DNA of 64,000 nt from JAEUMG01 sp046349315 (GTDB lineage Bacteria > Pseudomonadota > Alphaproteobacteria > Rhizobiales > Aestuariivirgaceae), in the NCBI GenBank assembly GCA_046349315.1, contig JAXMCQ010000002.1, positions 186,001-250,000 on the forward strand. The letters are read 5' to 3'. The notes under the pieces were generated by a model. The model ran no database searches. It had not been told where the DNA came from and saw only the letters and a list, made by a program, of their open reading frames with translations. The translations under genes and the position numbers were made by a program. Position 1 is the stretch's first letter. Each line of letters starts with the position of its first letter. This document shows positions 26,281 through 34,019 of the stretch, piece after piece.

Positions 26281-28791
26281 ATGAAGTCTGCTCCCGTTTG
26301 TGGGCCGGCGGTGGAATTTGGCTGCCCGGCTTTCGCGCGCGTTTTGGATGTGGTCCTAGCCCAGAGGTGGCAGCTATCGCGCGCAACTACTGAAGACACA
26401 GGGGAAACTTGCTCGTCAGGGACCCGATCATCATTGGACTTCACATCGCAAATCTGCCTAGCTTCGCCTGCCGGAGAGCGGGAGGAAACACTGGACTTCA
26501 AGCCACAATATGCGGGCCGGTTGAAACCGCAATTTGCCGCCATCGGCCTGATCCTGCTGTTGCTTGCGTGCCTGGCGGCCGGGGCTGCCTACTTATTCTG
26601 GAAGAACTACCAGGATGCCCGTGAAGAGCTTGCCGCCCGCGCCGATTCAGGATCGCAGGTGGTCTCAGCGCATGTTGGCTGGGCTTTGGAAACGGTGCGG
26701 CAGATCCTGCAACGTGTCGATGAATCGCTGGGGCCTGATCTCGGCGTGCCGGCGCCCGATGCCGAAGCGAAACTTGCGCAATCGGTCGCGATGTTGCCCG
26801 GTTCGCTGAAGGTCTATGTTGTCGATGCCGATGGCGCGACCCGTCTCACCACCGATCCGGAGTTTAAACCGATCGATGTCCGCGACCGCGAATATTTCCA
26901 GGCAATCGCCGAGGGCGAGCTCTGGCATGTGACGCCCTTGCTGGTCAGCCGATTGAACGGCGAGCAGATATTCGTCATCAGCCGGCGCATCGAGCGGGAC
27001 GGAAAATTCGCCGGCGCGGCGATCGTTTCGCTCAACTCCGATTTCATGAAGGAAATCTGGCAGACCCTCAACTTTGATGCGAAGTCGACCGTAAGTCTCA
27101 TCCGCGACGACGGCCAACTCGTCTCGCGCTATCCCTTGCCCGAAGGGCCTCTCGATCTGAGCAAGTATATTCTGTTTACGGACTATCTGCCGAAGGCGCC
27201 AAGCGGGACCTATGACGCGATTTCGCCGGCTGATGGCGAAGGCCGTGTCGTCGCCTATCGCCGTGTTCCCCAGACGAATCTCGTGGCGCTGGCATCGGTG
27301 AGCAACACCCAGGTGCTTGCCGCGCTCTGGAAAAATGCCGCCTGGGCTCTGGCGCTTGTAATCCCCGCGATTCTTGCGCTTTTTGCGCTCGCCTATTGGA
27401 CATTCACCCTGTTGCGAAAGGACGCGCGCCAGCGCGAGGTGGAGGCACAGTTCCGGGTTCTCGCCGAGGCCATGCCCAATCATGTGTGGACGGCGCGGCC
27501 GGATGGGACGCTCGACTGGTTCAATTCGCGCGTCTACGACTATACCGGTGCGACGCTCGGCTCACTCGACGCTGCAGGCTGGGTAAAAGTGGTTCACGCG
27601 GAGGACCTGGAGGAGACCGCGCGCAGATGGTCCGCGGCGATCGCCAACGGGGAGGCATACGAAAACGAATTTCGCCTGCGCCGCAAGGATGGCGCTTTCC
27701 GTTGGCACATCGTGCGCGCGCATCCGATTAAGAACGAAGACGGCAAGGTTCTTCAATGGATCGGCACCAATACCGACATTGACGACCAGAAACGCACCGG
27801 ACAGGCGCTGGCCGACAGCGAACGGCGCTTCCGCCTCTCGCAGAGTGCGGCACGCATTGCCTCGCTCGAGGTCGATGTGCAAAGCGGCCAAGTCTATGGT
27901 TCGGAGCGCTTCTGGGAGATCTGGGGACTGCCACCGCAAGAGCACGTACCGATCAGCGTGCTCGAAGAGATCGTCATCCCCGAGGATCGGCATATTCGCT
28001 CGAACGCGGAGACGCGGCGCGATGGCACGGCGTCTCCGGTGGTCGAATATCGCATCAGGCGCCCTGACAATGGTGAAATTCGCTGGCTCTCGCGGCATGT
28101 CGAGTTCGCCCATGACGCGGCGGGCAAGCCGATCAAGATGTATGGCGTCGTCCAAGACATAACCGACCAGAAGGAAGCGCAGGCACGCCAGCAGGTGCTG
28201 ACGCATGAACTCGCACACCGCATCAAGAACATGCTCGCGATGATTGCAGCGATCGCCTCGCAGACCTTGCGCAGCGGCACGCTCGAGTCCGCGCGCGACG
28301 CTTTCCTCGAGCGCATTCGTGCGCTTGGCAATGCTCATGACGTGCTGTTGCAGACGCAATGGGCGAGTGCATCCATCCTCGAAGTCCTGAAGAACGCGTC
28401 CGCGCATCTGCCCGAAAACCGGGTTGCCCTGGATGGGCCGGATGTCGCGCTCGAACCACGCAAGTCCCTATCGCTGGCGCTTGCGGTTAACGAGCTTGCG
28501 ACCAATGCGCTGAAATATGGTGCACTCTCGACAGCCGACGGAAAGGTGACCGTGAGCTGGTCTCTTGGCACGCGCGACGCAAGCGGCGTTAGTCCGTTTC
28601 ACTGGTCCTGGCAGGAAATCGGTGGGCCCGCGGTCGTGCGGCCGGCGCGGCGTGGCTTTGGAACGTTCTTGATCGAGCGCGTCTTGGCCGCGGATTTTGA
28701 TGGAAATGTCAGCATCGATTACCGACCGGACGGGCTTGTGGTGACGCTCGACGGCATTCTCAAGCCGGTCGCGGAACGCGCCGCGGCTTAA
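26281..28791 (+). CDS. Membrane sensor histidine kinase, HWE family, with Cache and two PAS domains
   Basis: 836 residues from ATG 26281. Order: membrane helix (about 86-108), periplasmic double-Cache-like region with TTDPEFKPIDVRDREYFQAI, second helix (about 355-377), two PAS domains with PAC ends (WIGTNTDIDDQKR and MYGVVQDITDQKE), then the kinase. The phosphoacceptor block is LTHELAHRIKNMLAMIAAIA, and the ATP-binding part has NELATNALKYGALS, the W-x-E of SWQEIGGP and GFGTFLIERVL, all marks of the HWE/HisKA_2 group. No response regulator adjoins it. The first 70 residues lack features and a ribosome site, and a stronger site (GGGAGGAAACA) precedes an in-frame CTG at 26491, so the true start is uncertain. 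Confidence 0.88.
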   Translation: MKSAPVCGPAVEFGCPAFARVLDVVLAQRWQLSRATTEDTGETCSSGTRSSLDFTSQICLASPAGEREETLDFKPQYAGRLKPQFAAIGLILLLLACLAAGAAYLFWKNYQDAREELAARADSGSQVVSAHVGWALETVRQILQRVDESLGPDLGVPAPDAEAKLAQSVAMLPGSLKVYVVDADGATRLTTDPEFKPIDVRDREYFQAIAEGELWHVTPLLVSRLNGEQIFVISRRIERDGKFAGAAIVSLNSDFMKEIWQTLNFDAKSTVSLIRDDGQLVSRYPLPEGPLDLSKYILFTDYLPKAPSGTYDAISPADGEGRVVAYRRVPQTNLVALASVSNTQVLAALWKNAAWALALVIPAILALFALAYWTFTLLRKDARQREVEAQFRVLAEAMPNHVWTARPDGTLDWFNSRVYDYTGATLGSLDAAGWVKVVHAEDLEETARRWSAAIANGEAYENEFRLRRKDGAFRWHIVRAHPIKNEDGKVLQWIGTNTDIDDQKRTGQALADSERRFRLSQSAARIASLEVDVQSGQVYGSERFWEIWGLPPQEHVPISVLEEIVIPEDRHIRSNAETRRDGTASPVVEYRIRRPDNGEIRWLSRHVEFAHDAAGKPIKMYGVVQDITDQKEAQARQQVLTHELAHRIKNMLAMIAAIASQTLRSGTLESARDAFLERIRALGNAHDVLLQTQWASASILEVLKNASAHLPENRVALDGPDVALEPRKSLSLALAVNELATNALKYGALSTADGKVTVSWSLGTRDASGVSPFHWSWQEIGGPAVVRPARRGFGTFLIERVLAADFDGNVSIDYRPDGLVVTLDGILKPVAERAAA

Positions 28792-28966
28792 AGCGCGAAA
28801 TTATCTACCCACATGGTGAGGCGCGCCCCGTGTGCTTCGAGGCCCGCTCCGGGCGCTCCTCAGCATGAGGGGAATCTTGAATCCTCGCGGCGAGGTGGCG
28901 GCGCAGCCGTCCTCGAACCGCGAGACATCGCCTTTTGCGAAGCACCTCACAAGGAGCTTACAGGAG

Positions 28967-28990
28967 GCCCGATTTTAACGGGCTTTTCTT
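28967..28990 (+). terminator. Hairpin terminator in the left repeat
   Basis: Stem GCCCG / CGGGC around the loop ATTTTAA, followed by TTTTCTTG. Identical to the hairpin at 30056-30079 in the right repeat. It would stop read-through from the kinase gene. Confidence 0.6.
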
Positions 28991-28992
28991 GT

Positions 28993-29009
28993 TATATTCA
29001 TTGGTATAT
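28993..29009. promoter_or_regulatory. Orphan ModE (Mo) box in the left repeat
   Basis: TATAT, seven bases (TCATTGG), TATAT: an exact match to the ModE consensus TATAT-N7-TAYAT. It is a copy of the modA box but now has no intact gene downstream, only the antisense relic of an IS110 transposase. Confidence 0.6.
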
Positions 29010-29066
29010 ATCGATCCACGGGCGCCTGGTTGAAAGGGCGCATTCATGCAAGACAGGGAGTTGTCA

Positions 29067-29728
29067 CGCCGACCAGGCTTGCGATCTTGCGGCGATCGAG
29101 GCTTCCCAGTTCCGGCAGTTCGGCGATGAGGGTGCGGCAATCTTGGGCCCGATGCTCGGCACGCTGATCAGCAGGTCTTCCTTGACCCGCCAGACCGAGT
29201 TCCACGGATCGTGGTGCCGATCTCCTCGTCAAGCTCGGGCGAGGTGCTGCTGGAGCAGCGCCAGATGGCGATCGATGGCTTTAAGCAGGAGGCGGCTGGT
29301 GAGCCTTGAGCGGCGGTTCTGCTCGGCAAGACCATCTCGATGAGCTGGCGGCGCCTGGCCATGAGTTCGCCGAGCAACAGGGCATCCTCGCCGGCACCGC
29401 CTTCGCGGCCGCATGGCTTCGGCAAAAGTGAGCGATGACCTCGGCGTCGATCCTGTCGGTTTTGGCGAGCCTGTTCCCGGCATGAGCGAAGCTGCGGATT
29501 CGGCGCGCGGATTGACCACCGCGACTCTGAGATGCGCTGCGGCGAGCGCGCTCGCCACGATGGTCTCGAAGCCGCCGGTTGCTTCGAGCACGACAAGACG
29601 GGCGGACTTCGCGAAAGCCGCTCGCAAAGCTTCACCAGCCTTCGCCGTCACGAGCGAGCGCGAAGCCTTTGCTGCCCGGACGCATATGGACATCGCCGAT
29701 CCTTGGAAACATCGATCCCTACGAACAT
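29067..29728 (-). pseudogene. IS110-family transposase, frameshifted and 3'-truncated
   Basis: The family start MFVGIDVSKDR is at 29728. Later blocks appear in other frames: SARLVVLEATGGFETIVAS and VAVVNPR in a second frame, SFAHAGNRLAKTDRIDAEVI and the AHFCRS end in a third, GELMARRRQLIEMVLPSR, and finally TLIAELPELGSLDRRKIASL with VGV. The DEDD-type N-terminal domain and the beginning of the Tnp20 C-terminal domain are thus recognisable, but the catalytic serine region is gone. At least three frame breaks are needed. It is non-functional. Confidence 0.82.
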
Positions 29729-29784
29729 CCGATCCTTTCCTGTCCTTGCGCATGCGGGCTCGTATGGCGGCCCTGGCGACCGTT

Positions 29785-29866
29785 CGATCACGGAATCAAC
29801 GGAAGGCACCAAGCTCACCATCGGGCTTCAAGGCCCCAGGTGCTGTCGGGCTCCCTTCCGTGATCG
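29785..29866 (-). ncRNA. Candidate structured RNA (bridge-RNA position) of the IS110 relic
   Basis: Three nested stems sit in the 5' non-coding end of the IS, upstream of the transposase start at 29728: a perfect 11-base stem (29785-29795 CGATCACGGAA with 29856-29866 TTCCGTGATCG), an inner GCACC/GGTGC stem (29806-29810 with 29839-29843) and an innermost AAGC/GCTT stem (29811-29814 with 29825-29828). IS110-group elements encode their bridge RNA in this end, on the transposase strand. That this hairpin is such an RNA is inference from position and structure. Confidence 0.42.
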
Positions 29867-30055
29867 CGCTCCCAACCTGCCTAGGATGACGCGATCTCGT
29901 CTTGATACAAGGCGCCCCGTGTGCTTCGAGGCCCGCTCCGCGGGCTCCTCAGCATGAGGGGAAGCTCGAATCCTCACGGTGAGCTGGCGGCGCAGCCGCC
30001 CTCGAACAGCGAGACGTCGCCTCCTGCGATGCACCTCACAATGAGCTTACAGGAG

Positions 30056-30079
30056 GCCCGATTTTAACGGGCTTTTCTT
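30056..30079 (+). terminator. Hairpin terminator upstream of modA
   Basis: Stem GCCCG / CGGGC with loop ATTTTAA, then TTTTCTTG. It isolates the modA promoter from transcription arriving from the IS/repeat region. Confidence 0.6.
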
Positions 30080-30081
30080 GT

Positions 30082-30098
30082 TATATTCATTGGTATAT
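30082..30098. promoter_or_regulatory. ModE (Mo) box of the modABC operon
   Basis: TATAT-TCATTGG-TATAT, an exact match to the known ModE consensus TATAT-N7-TAYAT, 57 bases before the modA ATG. A ModE-like regulator is encoded just after modC. The expected effect is repression of modABC when molybdate is plentiful. Confidence 0.72.
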
Positions 30099-30154
30099 AT
30101 CGATCCGCGGGCGCCTGGTTGAAAGGGCGCATTCATGCAAGACAGGGAGTTGTC

Positions 30155-30961
30155 ATGATCACGCGCAGAAGCTTAACCCGGGCCATTGTGGCGGTAGGGC
30201 TCGTCTTTGCCGTATGGAGCGCCACCACGCTCAAGCCGGCGTTCGCCGCCGACAATGTCGTCGTCTTCGCGGCAGCGAGCCTTAAGAACGCGCTCGACAA
30301 TGTGAATGCCGCCTGGAAGGCAGAAACGGGCAAGGAAGCGACGATCTCCTATGCAGCAAGTTCAGCGCTCGCCAAGCAGATCGAGAGTGCTGCTCCCGCC
30401 GATATCTTCATTTCTGCCGACCTGCAGTGGATGAAGTATCTTTCAGACAAGAAGCTGATCAAGCCTGGCAGCGAAGTCGAACTGCTGGGCAATCGCATCG
30501 TGCTCATCGCGCCGAAGGAATCAAAGGCCGAGACCTCCATCGCCCCCGGCTTTGATCTCGCCGCGCTCATCGGCGAGGGCAAGCTTGCCATGGCCGATGT
30601 GAAAGCAGTTCCGGCCGGCAAATACGGCAAGGCCGCACTCGAAAAGCTCGGTGTCTGGTCGTCTGTCGAAGGCAAAGTCGCGCAGGCTGAGAACGTCCGC
30701 GCCGCCTTGAAGCTGGTTTCGACCGGCGAAGCGGCACTCGGCATCGTCTACCAGACCGACGCGCATGCCGATCCGGCGGTCAGGGTAATCGGCACCTTCC
30801 CCGCCGACACGCATGAGCCGATCGTCTATCCGATCGGCATCACGGCAGAATCGAAGAATGCCGATGCAGACGCCTTCGTGAAGTTCGTTCAGTCGGCCAA
30901 GGCCAAGGAATTGTTCGAAGCCGAAGGCTTCACCTTCCTGGTGGCGCCTCTCTCCAACTGA
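30155..30961 (+). CDS. modA: Molybdate ABC transporter, periplasmic binding protein ModA
   Basis: 268 residues from ATG 30155, which has GGAG at the right distance; upstream frame belongs to the repeat. The signal peptide (about 1-33, ending KPAFA) has an arginine-rich start (MITRRSLTRAIVAVGLVFAV). The mature protein shows the ModA marks VVVFAAASLKNALDNV, ISYAASSALAKQIESAAPAD and FISADLQWMKYL, where the serines bind the oxyanion. It is the first gene of modABC, two bases before modB. Confidence 0.96.
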   Translation: MITRRSLTRAIVAVGLVFAVWSATTLKPAFAADNVVVFAAASLKNALDNVNAAWKAETGKEATISYAASSALAKQIESAAPADIFISADLQWMKYLSDKKLIKPGSEVELLGNRIVLIAPKESKAETSIAPGFDLAALIGEGKLAMADVKAVPAGKYGKAALEKLGVWSSVEGKVAQAENVRAALKLVSTGEAALGIVYQTDAHADPAVRVIGTFPADTHEPIVYPIGITAESKNADADAFVKFVQSAKAKELFEAEGFTFLVAPLSN

Positions 30962-30963
30962 CC

Positions 30964-31665
30964 ATGGAGTGGTTGAGGCTCAGTCCTGAAGAATGGATGG
31001 CAGTCCATCTGAGCCTCAAAGTTTCCTTCTGGGCCATGGTGGGAAGCCTGCCACCTGGCATCCTGATCGCCTATATCCTGGCACGCGGACGGTTCTGGGG
31101 CAGATCGCTCCTCAACGGGATCGTCCACTTGCCTTTGGTCCTGCCGCCCGTCGTCACCGGATACCTGTTGCTCCTGACCTTCGGCCGTAAGGCGCCGGTC
31201 GGCGCTTTCCTCGCCGATCATTTCGGGATCGTGTTTTCCTTCCGCTGGACCGGTGCGGCGCTCGCCTGCGCGGTCATGGCTTTTCCCTTGATGGTGCGGG
31301 CAATCAGGCTTTCGCTTGAAGCGATCGACCGCAAGCTCGAGGCCGCCGCCGGCACGCTCGGCGCCCACCCGTTCTGGGTTTTCGCCACGATCACTTTGCC
31401 ATTGGCCTTGCCCGGCATCATTGCCGGCATGATCCTCGCTTTTGCCAAGGCGATGGGCGAGTTCGGCGCCACCATTACTTTCGTCTCGAATATTCCGGGC
31501 GAGACGCAGACCTTGCCGTCGGCGATTTATACCTTCACGCAAGTGCCGGGCGGCGATGCCGGCGCCATGCGCCTGACCTTGATCTCGATCGCCATCTCGC
31601 TTGGTGCGCTATTGGTGTCGGAAGTGCTGGCGCGGCGCGTCAGTCGCAGGATCGAGATCGAATGA
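30964..31665 (+). CDS. modB: Molybdate ABC transporter permease ModB
   Basis: 233 residues with five or six membrane segments. The cytoplasmic EAA loop that docks on ModC reads EAAAGTLGAHPFWVFATITL followed by PLALPGI. The signatures HLPLVLPPVVTGYLLL and AKAMGEFGATITFVSNIPGE are those of ModB. The stop overlaps the modC start (ATGA). Confidence 0.96.
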   Translation: MEWLRLSPEEWMAVHLSLKVSFWAMVGSLPPGILIAYILARGRFWGRSLLNGIVHLPLVLPPVVTGYLLLLTFGRKAPVGAFLADHFGIVFSFRWTGAALACAVMAFPLMVRAIRLSLEAIDRKLEAAAGTLGAHPFWVFATITLPLALPGIIAGMILAFAKAMGEFGATITFVSNIPGETQTLPSAIYTFTQVPGGDAGAMRLTLISIAISLGALLVSEVLARRVSRRIEIE

Positions 31666-32801
31666 CGATCGAAGTCGAAATCAGGCACAAGCTCGGCAAT
31701 TTCGATCTTGACGTGAATTTCATCGCGGCCGGACGACTGACTGCGCTCTTCGGTGCTTCGGGCTCCGGCAAGACCTCTGTCATCAATACGATCGCCGGCA
31801 TGATCAAGCCAACCTCTGCCAGGATTGTGATCGATGGTCGCGTCCTCGTCGATTCTGCGAAGGGCATTTTCGTCCCGCGTCACCGCCGCCGGATCGGCTA
31901 TGTGTTCCAGGAGCCGCGGCTCTTTCCGCATCTGAGCGTCAGACAAAATCTCAAATATGGCTTGTGGTTCACGCCGACTTCCGAACGAAAGGCGGATTTC
32001 TCGCGCATTGTCGAGCTTCTGGGCATTGCCAGTCTGCTCGATCGCCGCCCCAATCACCTCTCGGGCGGCGAGAAGCAGCGCGTGGCGATCGGGCGCGCGC
32101 TTCTCACGAGTCCGCAATTGCTGTTGATGGACGAGCCATTGGCCTCGCTCGATCAGGCACGCAAGCTCGAAATCCTGCCCTATATCGAACGCCTACGCGA
32201 CGAGAGCCGGGTTCCGATCATCTATGTGAGCCATGCGATCGGCGAAGTGACACGGCTGGCGACCGATATCGTCGTCATGTCGCATGGCCGTTCGGTGGAG
32301 TGGGGGCCGACCGAGCTCGTCATGCAGCGTCTCGATGTGTTTCCGGAAGAGGACAAGGACGAGGCGGGAGCGATCGTCGATACCGTGCTCGAGGCCTATG
32401 ATCCGGCCTACGACATGTCGCACTTGCGTGGACCGGCGGGAGAATTTCGCATTCCGGGCAGCCTCGGCGAACTGGGCTCGCCGATCAGGCTGCGGCTCAA
32501 GGCGCGCGATGTCATGCTCGCAACCGAAAGGCCGCGCGGCTTGAGCGCGCTCAACGTTCTCGAAGGCGTGGTCTCAGGGATTGGCGAAAGAACAGGGCCC
32601 CAGGTCGAGGTCAGGATCGACTGCCATGGCACGCCGGTCATCGCGCGAATCACGCGGCAATCGCTCGATACGCTTGCCTTGCGGCCGGGCGTTGCGTGTT
32701 TTGCCGTCGTCAAATCGGTATTGCTCGAAGGTGCCGGCCGTGTGCCGCCGCAGCGCCTTACTGGCAGCAAGGCGGCCCATCATGTGGTAGAGACGAGCTA
32801 G
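31662..32801 (+). CDS. modC: Molybdate ABC transporter ATP-binding protein ModC
   Basis: 379 residues. The ATPase domain shows Walker A GASGSGKTS, signature LSGGEKQRVAIGRAL, Walker B LLLMDEPLASLD and the H-loop VSHAIGEV. The C-terminal 90 residues form the molybdate-binding Mop/TOBE domain (LKARDVMLATERPRGLSALN and ARITRQSLDTLALRPG). It energises ModB and may sense intracellular molybdate. It overlaps modB by four bases. Confidence 0.96.
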   Translation: MTIEVEIRHKLGNFDLDVNFIAAGRLTALFGASGSGKTSVINTIAGMIKPTSARIVIDGRVLVDSAKGIFVPRHRRRIGYVFQEPRLFPHLSVRQNLKYGLWFTPTSERKADFSRIVELLGIASLLDRRPNHLSGGEKQRVAIGRALLTSPQLLLMDEPLASLDQARKLEILPYIERLRDESRVPIIYVSHAIGEVTRLATDIVVMSHGRSVEWGPTELVMQRLDVFPEEDKDEAGAIVDTVLEAYDPAYDMSHLRGPAGEFRIPGSLGELGSPIRLRLKARDVMLATERPRGLSALNVLEGVVSGIGERTGPQVEVRIDCHGTPVIARITRQSLDTLALRPGVACFAVVKSVLLEGAGRVPPQRLTGSKAAHHVVETS

Positions 32802-32814
32802 TGTGGAGAAAGAG

Positions 32815-33165
32815 ATGCCGTCACTGAGTTTGCGGATAGATTTCGAGCCCGATGGCCGCCTCGGCCCTGGCAAGGTCACGCTTCTCGAGAAGGTTGACGC
32901 CTCAGGCTCCATTTCGGCCGCAGCGCGCTCGATGAACATGTCCTACAAGCACGCCTGGGACCTGATCGAGGAAATGAACCTGCTCTTCGGCAAACCGCTG
33001 GTTTCGACCCAGACCGGCGGCAAGGATGGCGGCGGCGCACAATTGACGGCGATGGGGAGGGCGGTCGTCACCCGTTTCAGGGCGATCGAACTGGCCGCCG
33101 CCAAGGCAGCGCAGGCCCAAATGGAGGCGCTGCAGGCCGAAATCGCCGATTCGTCCGCCGGCTAA
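32815..33165 (+). CDS. modE: ModE-like molybdate regulator, DNA-binding domain only
   Basis: 116 residues from ATG 32815, whose Shine-Dalgarno is GGAGAAAGAG; a GTG at 32803 would add four residues. It is the winged helix-turn-helix of ModE: LLEKVDASGSISAAARSMNM, SYKHAWDLIEEMN, then QLTAMGRAVVTRFRAIE. It lacks the Mop/TOBE effector domains of E. coli ModE, as in many alphaproteobacteria, where the one-domain form represses mod genes. The ModE box before modA is its probable target. It lies 13 bases after modC. Confidence 0.88.
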   Translation: MPSLSLRIDFEPDGRLGPGKVTLLEKVDASGSISAAARSMNMSYKHAWDLIEEMNLLFGKPLVSTQTGGKDGGGAQLTAMGRAVVTRFRAIELAAAKAAQAQMEALQAEIADSSAG

Positions 33166-33328
33166 GCCACCACCAATTTGACGCAATTTCGCCATTGCTG
33201 GCGGTGTACGTGGCTCCTGCAAATCGCAGCCGTTGCTGCTATGGGGAGAATCGAGCGTGCCGTTTACCCATCCCTGGGAACAATCGGCGTGCTCAAGCCA
33301 TTCTTCGAGACGACCAAAGGATATGCCC

Positions 33329-33814
33329 ATGAATGCCTGGAAAACTGGAATAGCCGCTTTTGCGCTGATCGCCACCGCGACTGCCGGAGCGGCGCCGACC
33401 TTCGCCGCGTCCGGCGTGCGCGTCGGTGCTTTGAATTGCGTTGTGGAAGGAGGCGTTGGCCTCATTCTCGGCTCCAAGAAGGGCATGACCTGCACCTTCA
33501 AGCCTGCCAATGGCGCCCATTCCGAGAAGTACAAGGGTTCGATCACCCGGCTCGGCGTCGATATCGGCGTCACCGGCAAGGCCTATATGACCTGGGCCGT
33601 TTTCGCGCCCGGTAAGCTGAAGTCGGGCTCGCTCGCCGGTGATTACGGCGGCGCCGGCGCGGAAGCGACCATCGGCGTCGGTCTAGGCGCCAATGTATTG
33701 GTCGGCGGCTTCAAGAAGTCGATCGCATTGCAGCCATTGAGCGTTCAGGGCCAGACCGGACTCAACGTTGCCGCTGGCGTCGCCGGCCTGAAACTGCGCT
33801 ACGTTGGAAAGTAA
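33329..33814 (+). CDS. DUF992 family exported protein
   Basis: 161 residues from ATG 33329, with AAAGGA at proper distance; an ATG two codons upstream is too close to it. Signal peptide MNAWKTGIAAFALIATATAG with cleavage after TFA. The mature part has the DUF992 pattern: RVGALNCVVEGGVGLILGSK, then GMTCTFKP, then glycine-rich beta segments ending LKLRYVGK. Two cysteines could pair. The family is alphaproteobacterial, periplasmic and of unknown function. A strong terminator follows. Confidence 0.86.
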   Translation: MNAWKTGIAAFALIATATAGAAPTFAASGVRVGALNCVVEGGVGLILGSKKGMTCTFKPANGAHSEKYKGSITRLGVDIGVTGKAYMTWAVFAPGKLKSGSLAGDYGGAGAEATIGVGLGANVLVGGFKKSIALQPLSVQGQTGLNVAAGVAGLKLRYVGK

Positions 33815-33834
33815 TCATATCTAGGTGAGAATTA

Positions 33835-33866
33835 AATGCCGCCGTCCTTCGCGATGGCGGCATTTT
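33835..33866 (+). terminator. Intrinsic terminator after the DUF992 gene
   Basis: Stem ATGCCGCC / GGCGGCAT around a 12-base loop, followed by TTTTT, about 20 bases after the stop codon. Confidence 0.85.
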
Positions 33867-34019
33867 TCATGAGTTCAGCCATTGCTTGCTCTTGGCGCCG
33901 CGCTGGGGCAAAAGGGCGCCGCGGGAAGTTGCCAATCCGATCCGTGACGATTGGACGGCGAAGTTTTTGTGCCACGCAGGACCGGTGCTCCCGCATGCAA
34001 ATGAACGGGAAGTGCCGAC

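Larger units (their letters stand above)
28823..29066. repeat. Left copy of a 244-bp direct repeat (REP-like half plus modA promoter half)
   Basis: Matches 29912-30155 with a constant offset of 1089 bases. The first 140 or so bases are a REP-like, imperfectly palindromic sequence (GCTTCGAGGCCCGCTCC, CTCAGCATGAGGGG), with about one difference per ten bases between copies. The last 105 or so, from GAGCTTACAGG onward, differ at only one base and carry a hairpin terminator, a ModE box and the modA ribosome site. The copy ends one base into what is the modA start codon in the right copy, directly against the truncated end of the IS110 transposase. Confidence 0.9.
29067..29911 (-). mobile_element. 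Truncated IS110-family insertion sequence
   Basis: The block between the two 244-bp repeats is an IS110-family remnant: a broken, C-terminally cut transposase (start 29728, minus strand) plus about 183 bases of its 5' non-coding end. Full elements of the family are roughly 1.2-1.6 kb, so the 3' third is missing. The cut lies exactly at the end of the left repeat (29066/29067). No terminal inverted repeats can be named, as is usual for this family. Confidence 0.8.
29912..30155. repeat. Right copy of the 244-bp direct repeat, containing the modA promoter region
   Basis: Partner of 28823-29066. The REP-like half is 29912 to about 30050; the promoter half, nearly identical to the left copy, runs to the first base of the modA ATG. 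It supplies the terminator, ModE box and Shine-Dalgarno (AGGGAG) of modA. Confidence 0.9.

Noticed and set aside
29413..29889. Plus-strand frame in the IS110 block
   Set aside because: It runs antisense to the recognisable transposase blocks and its protein shows no domain.
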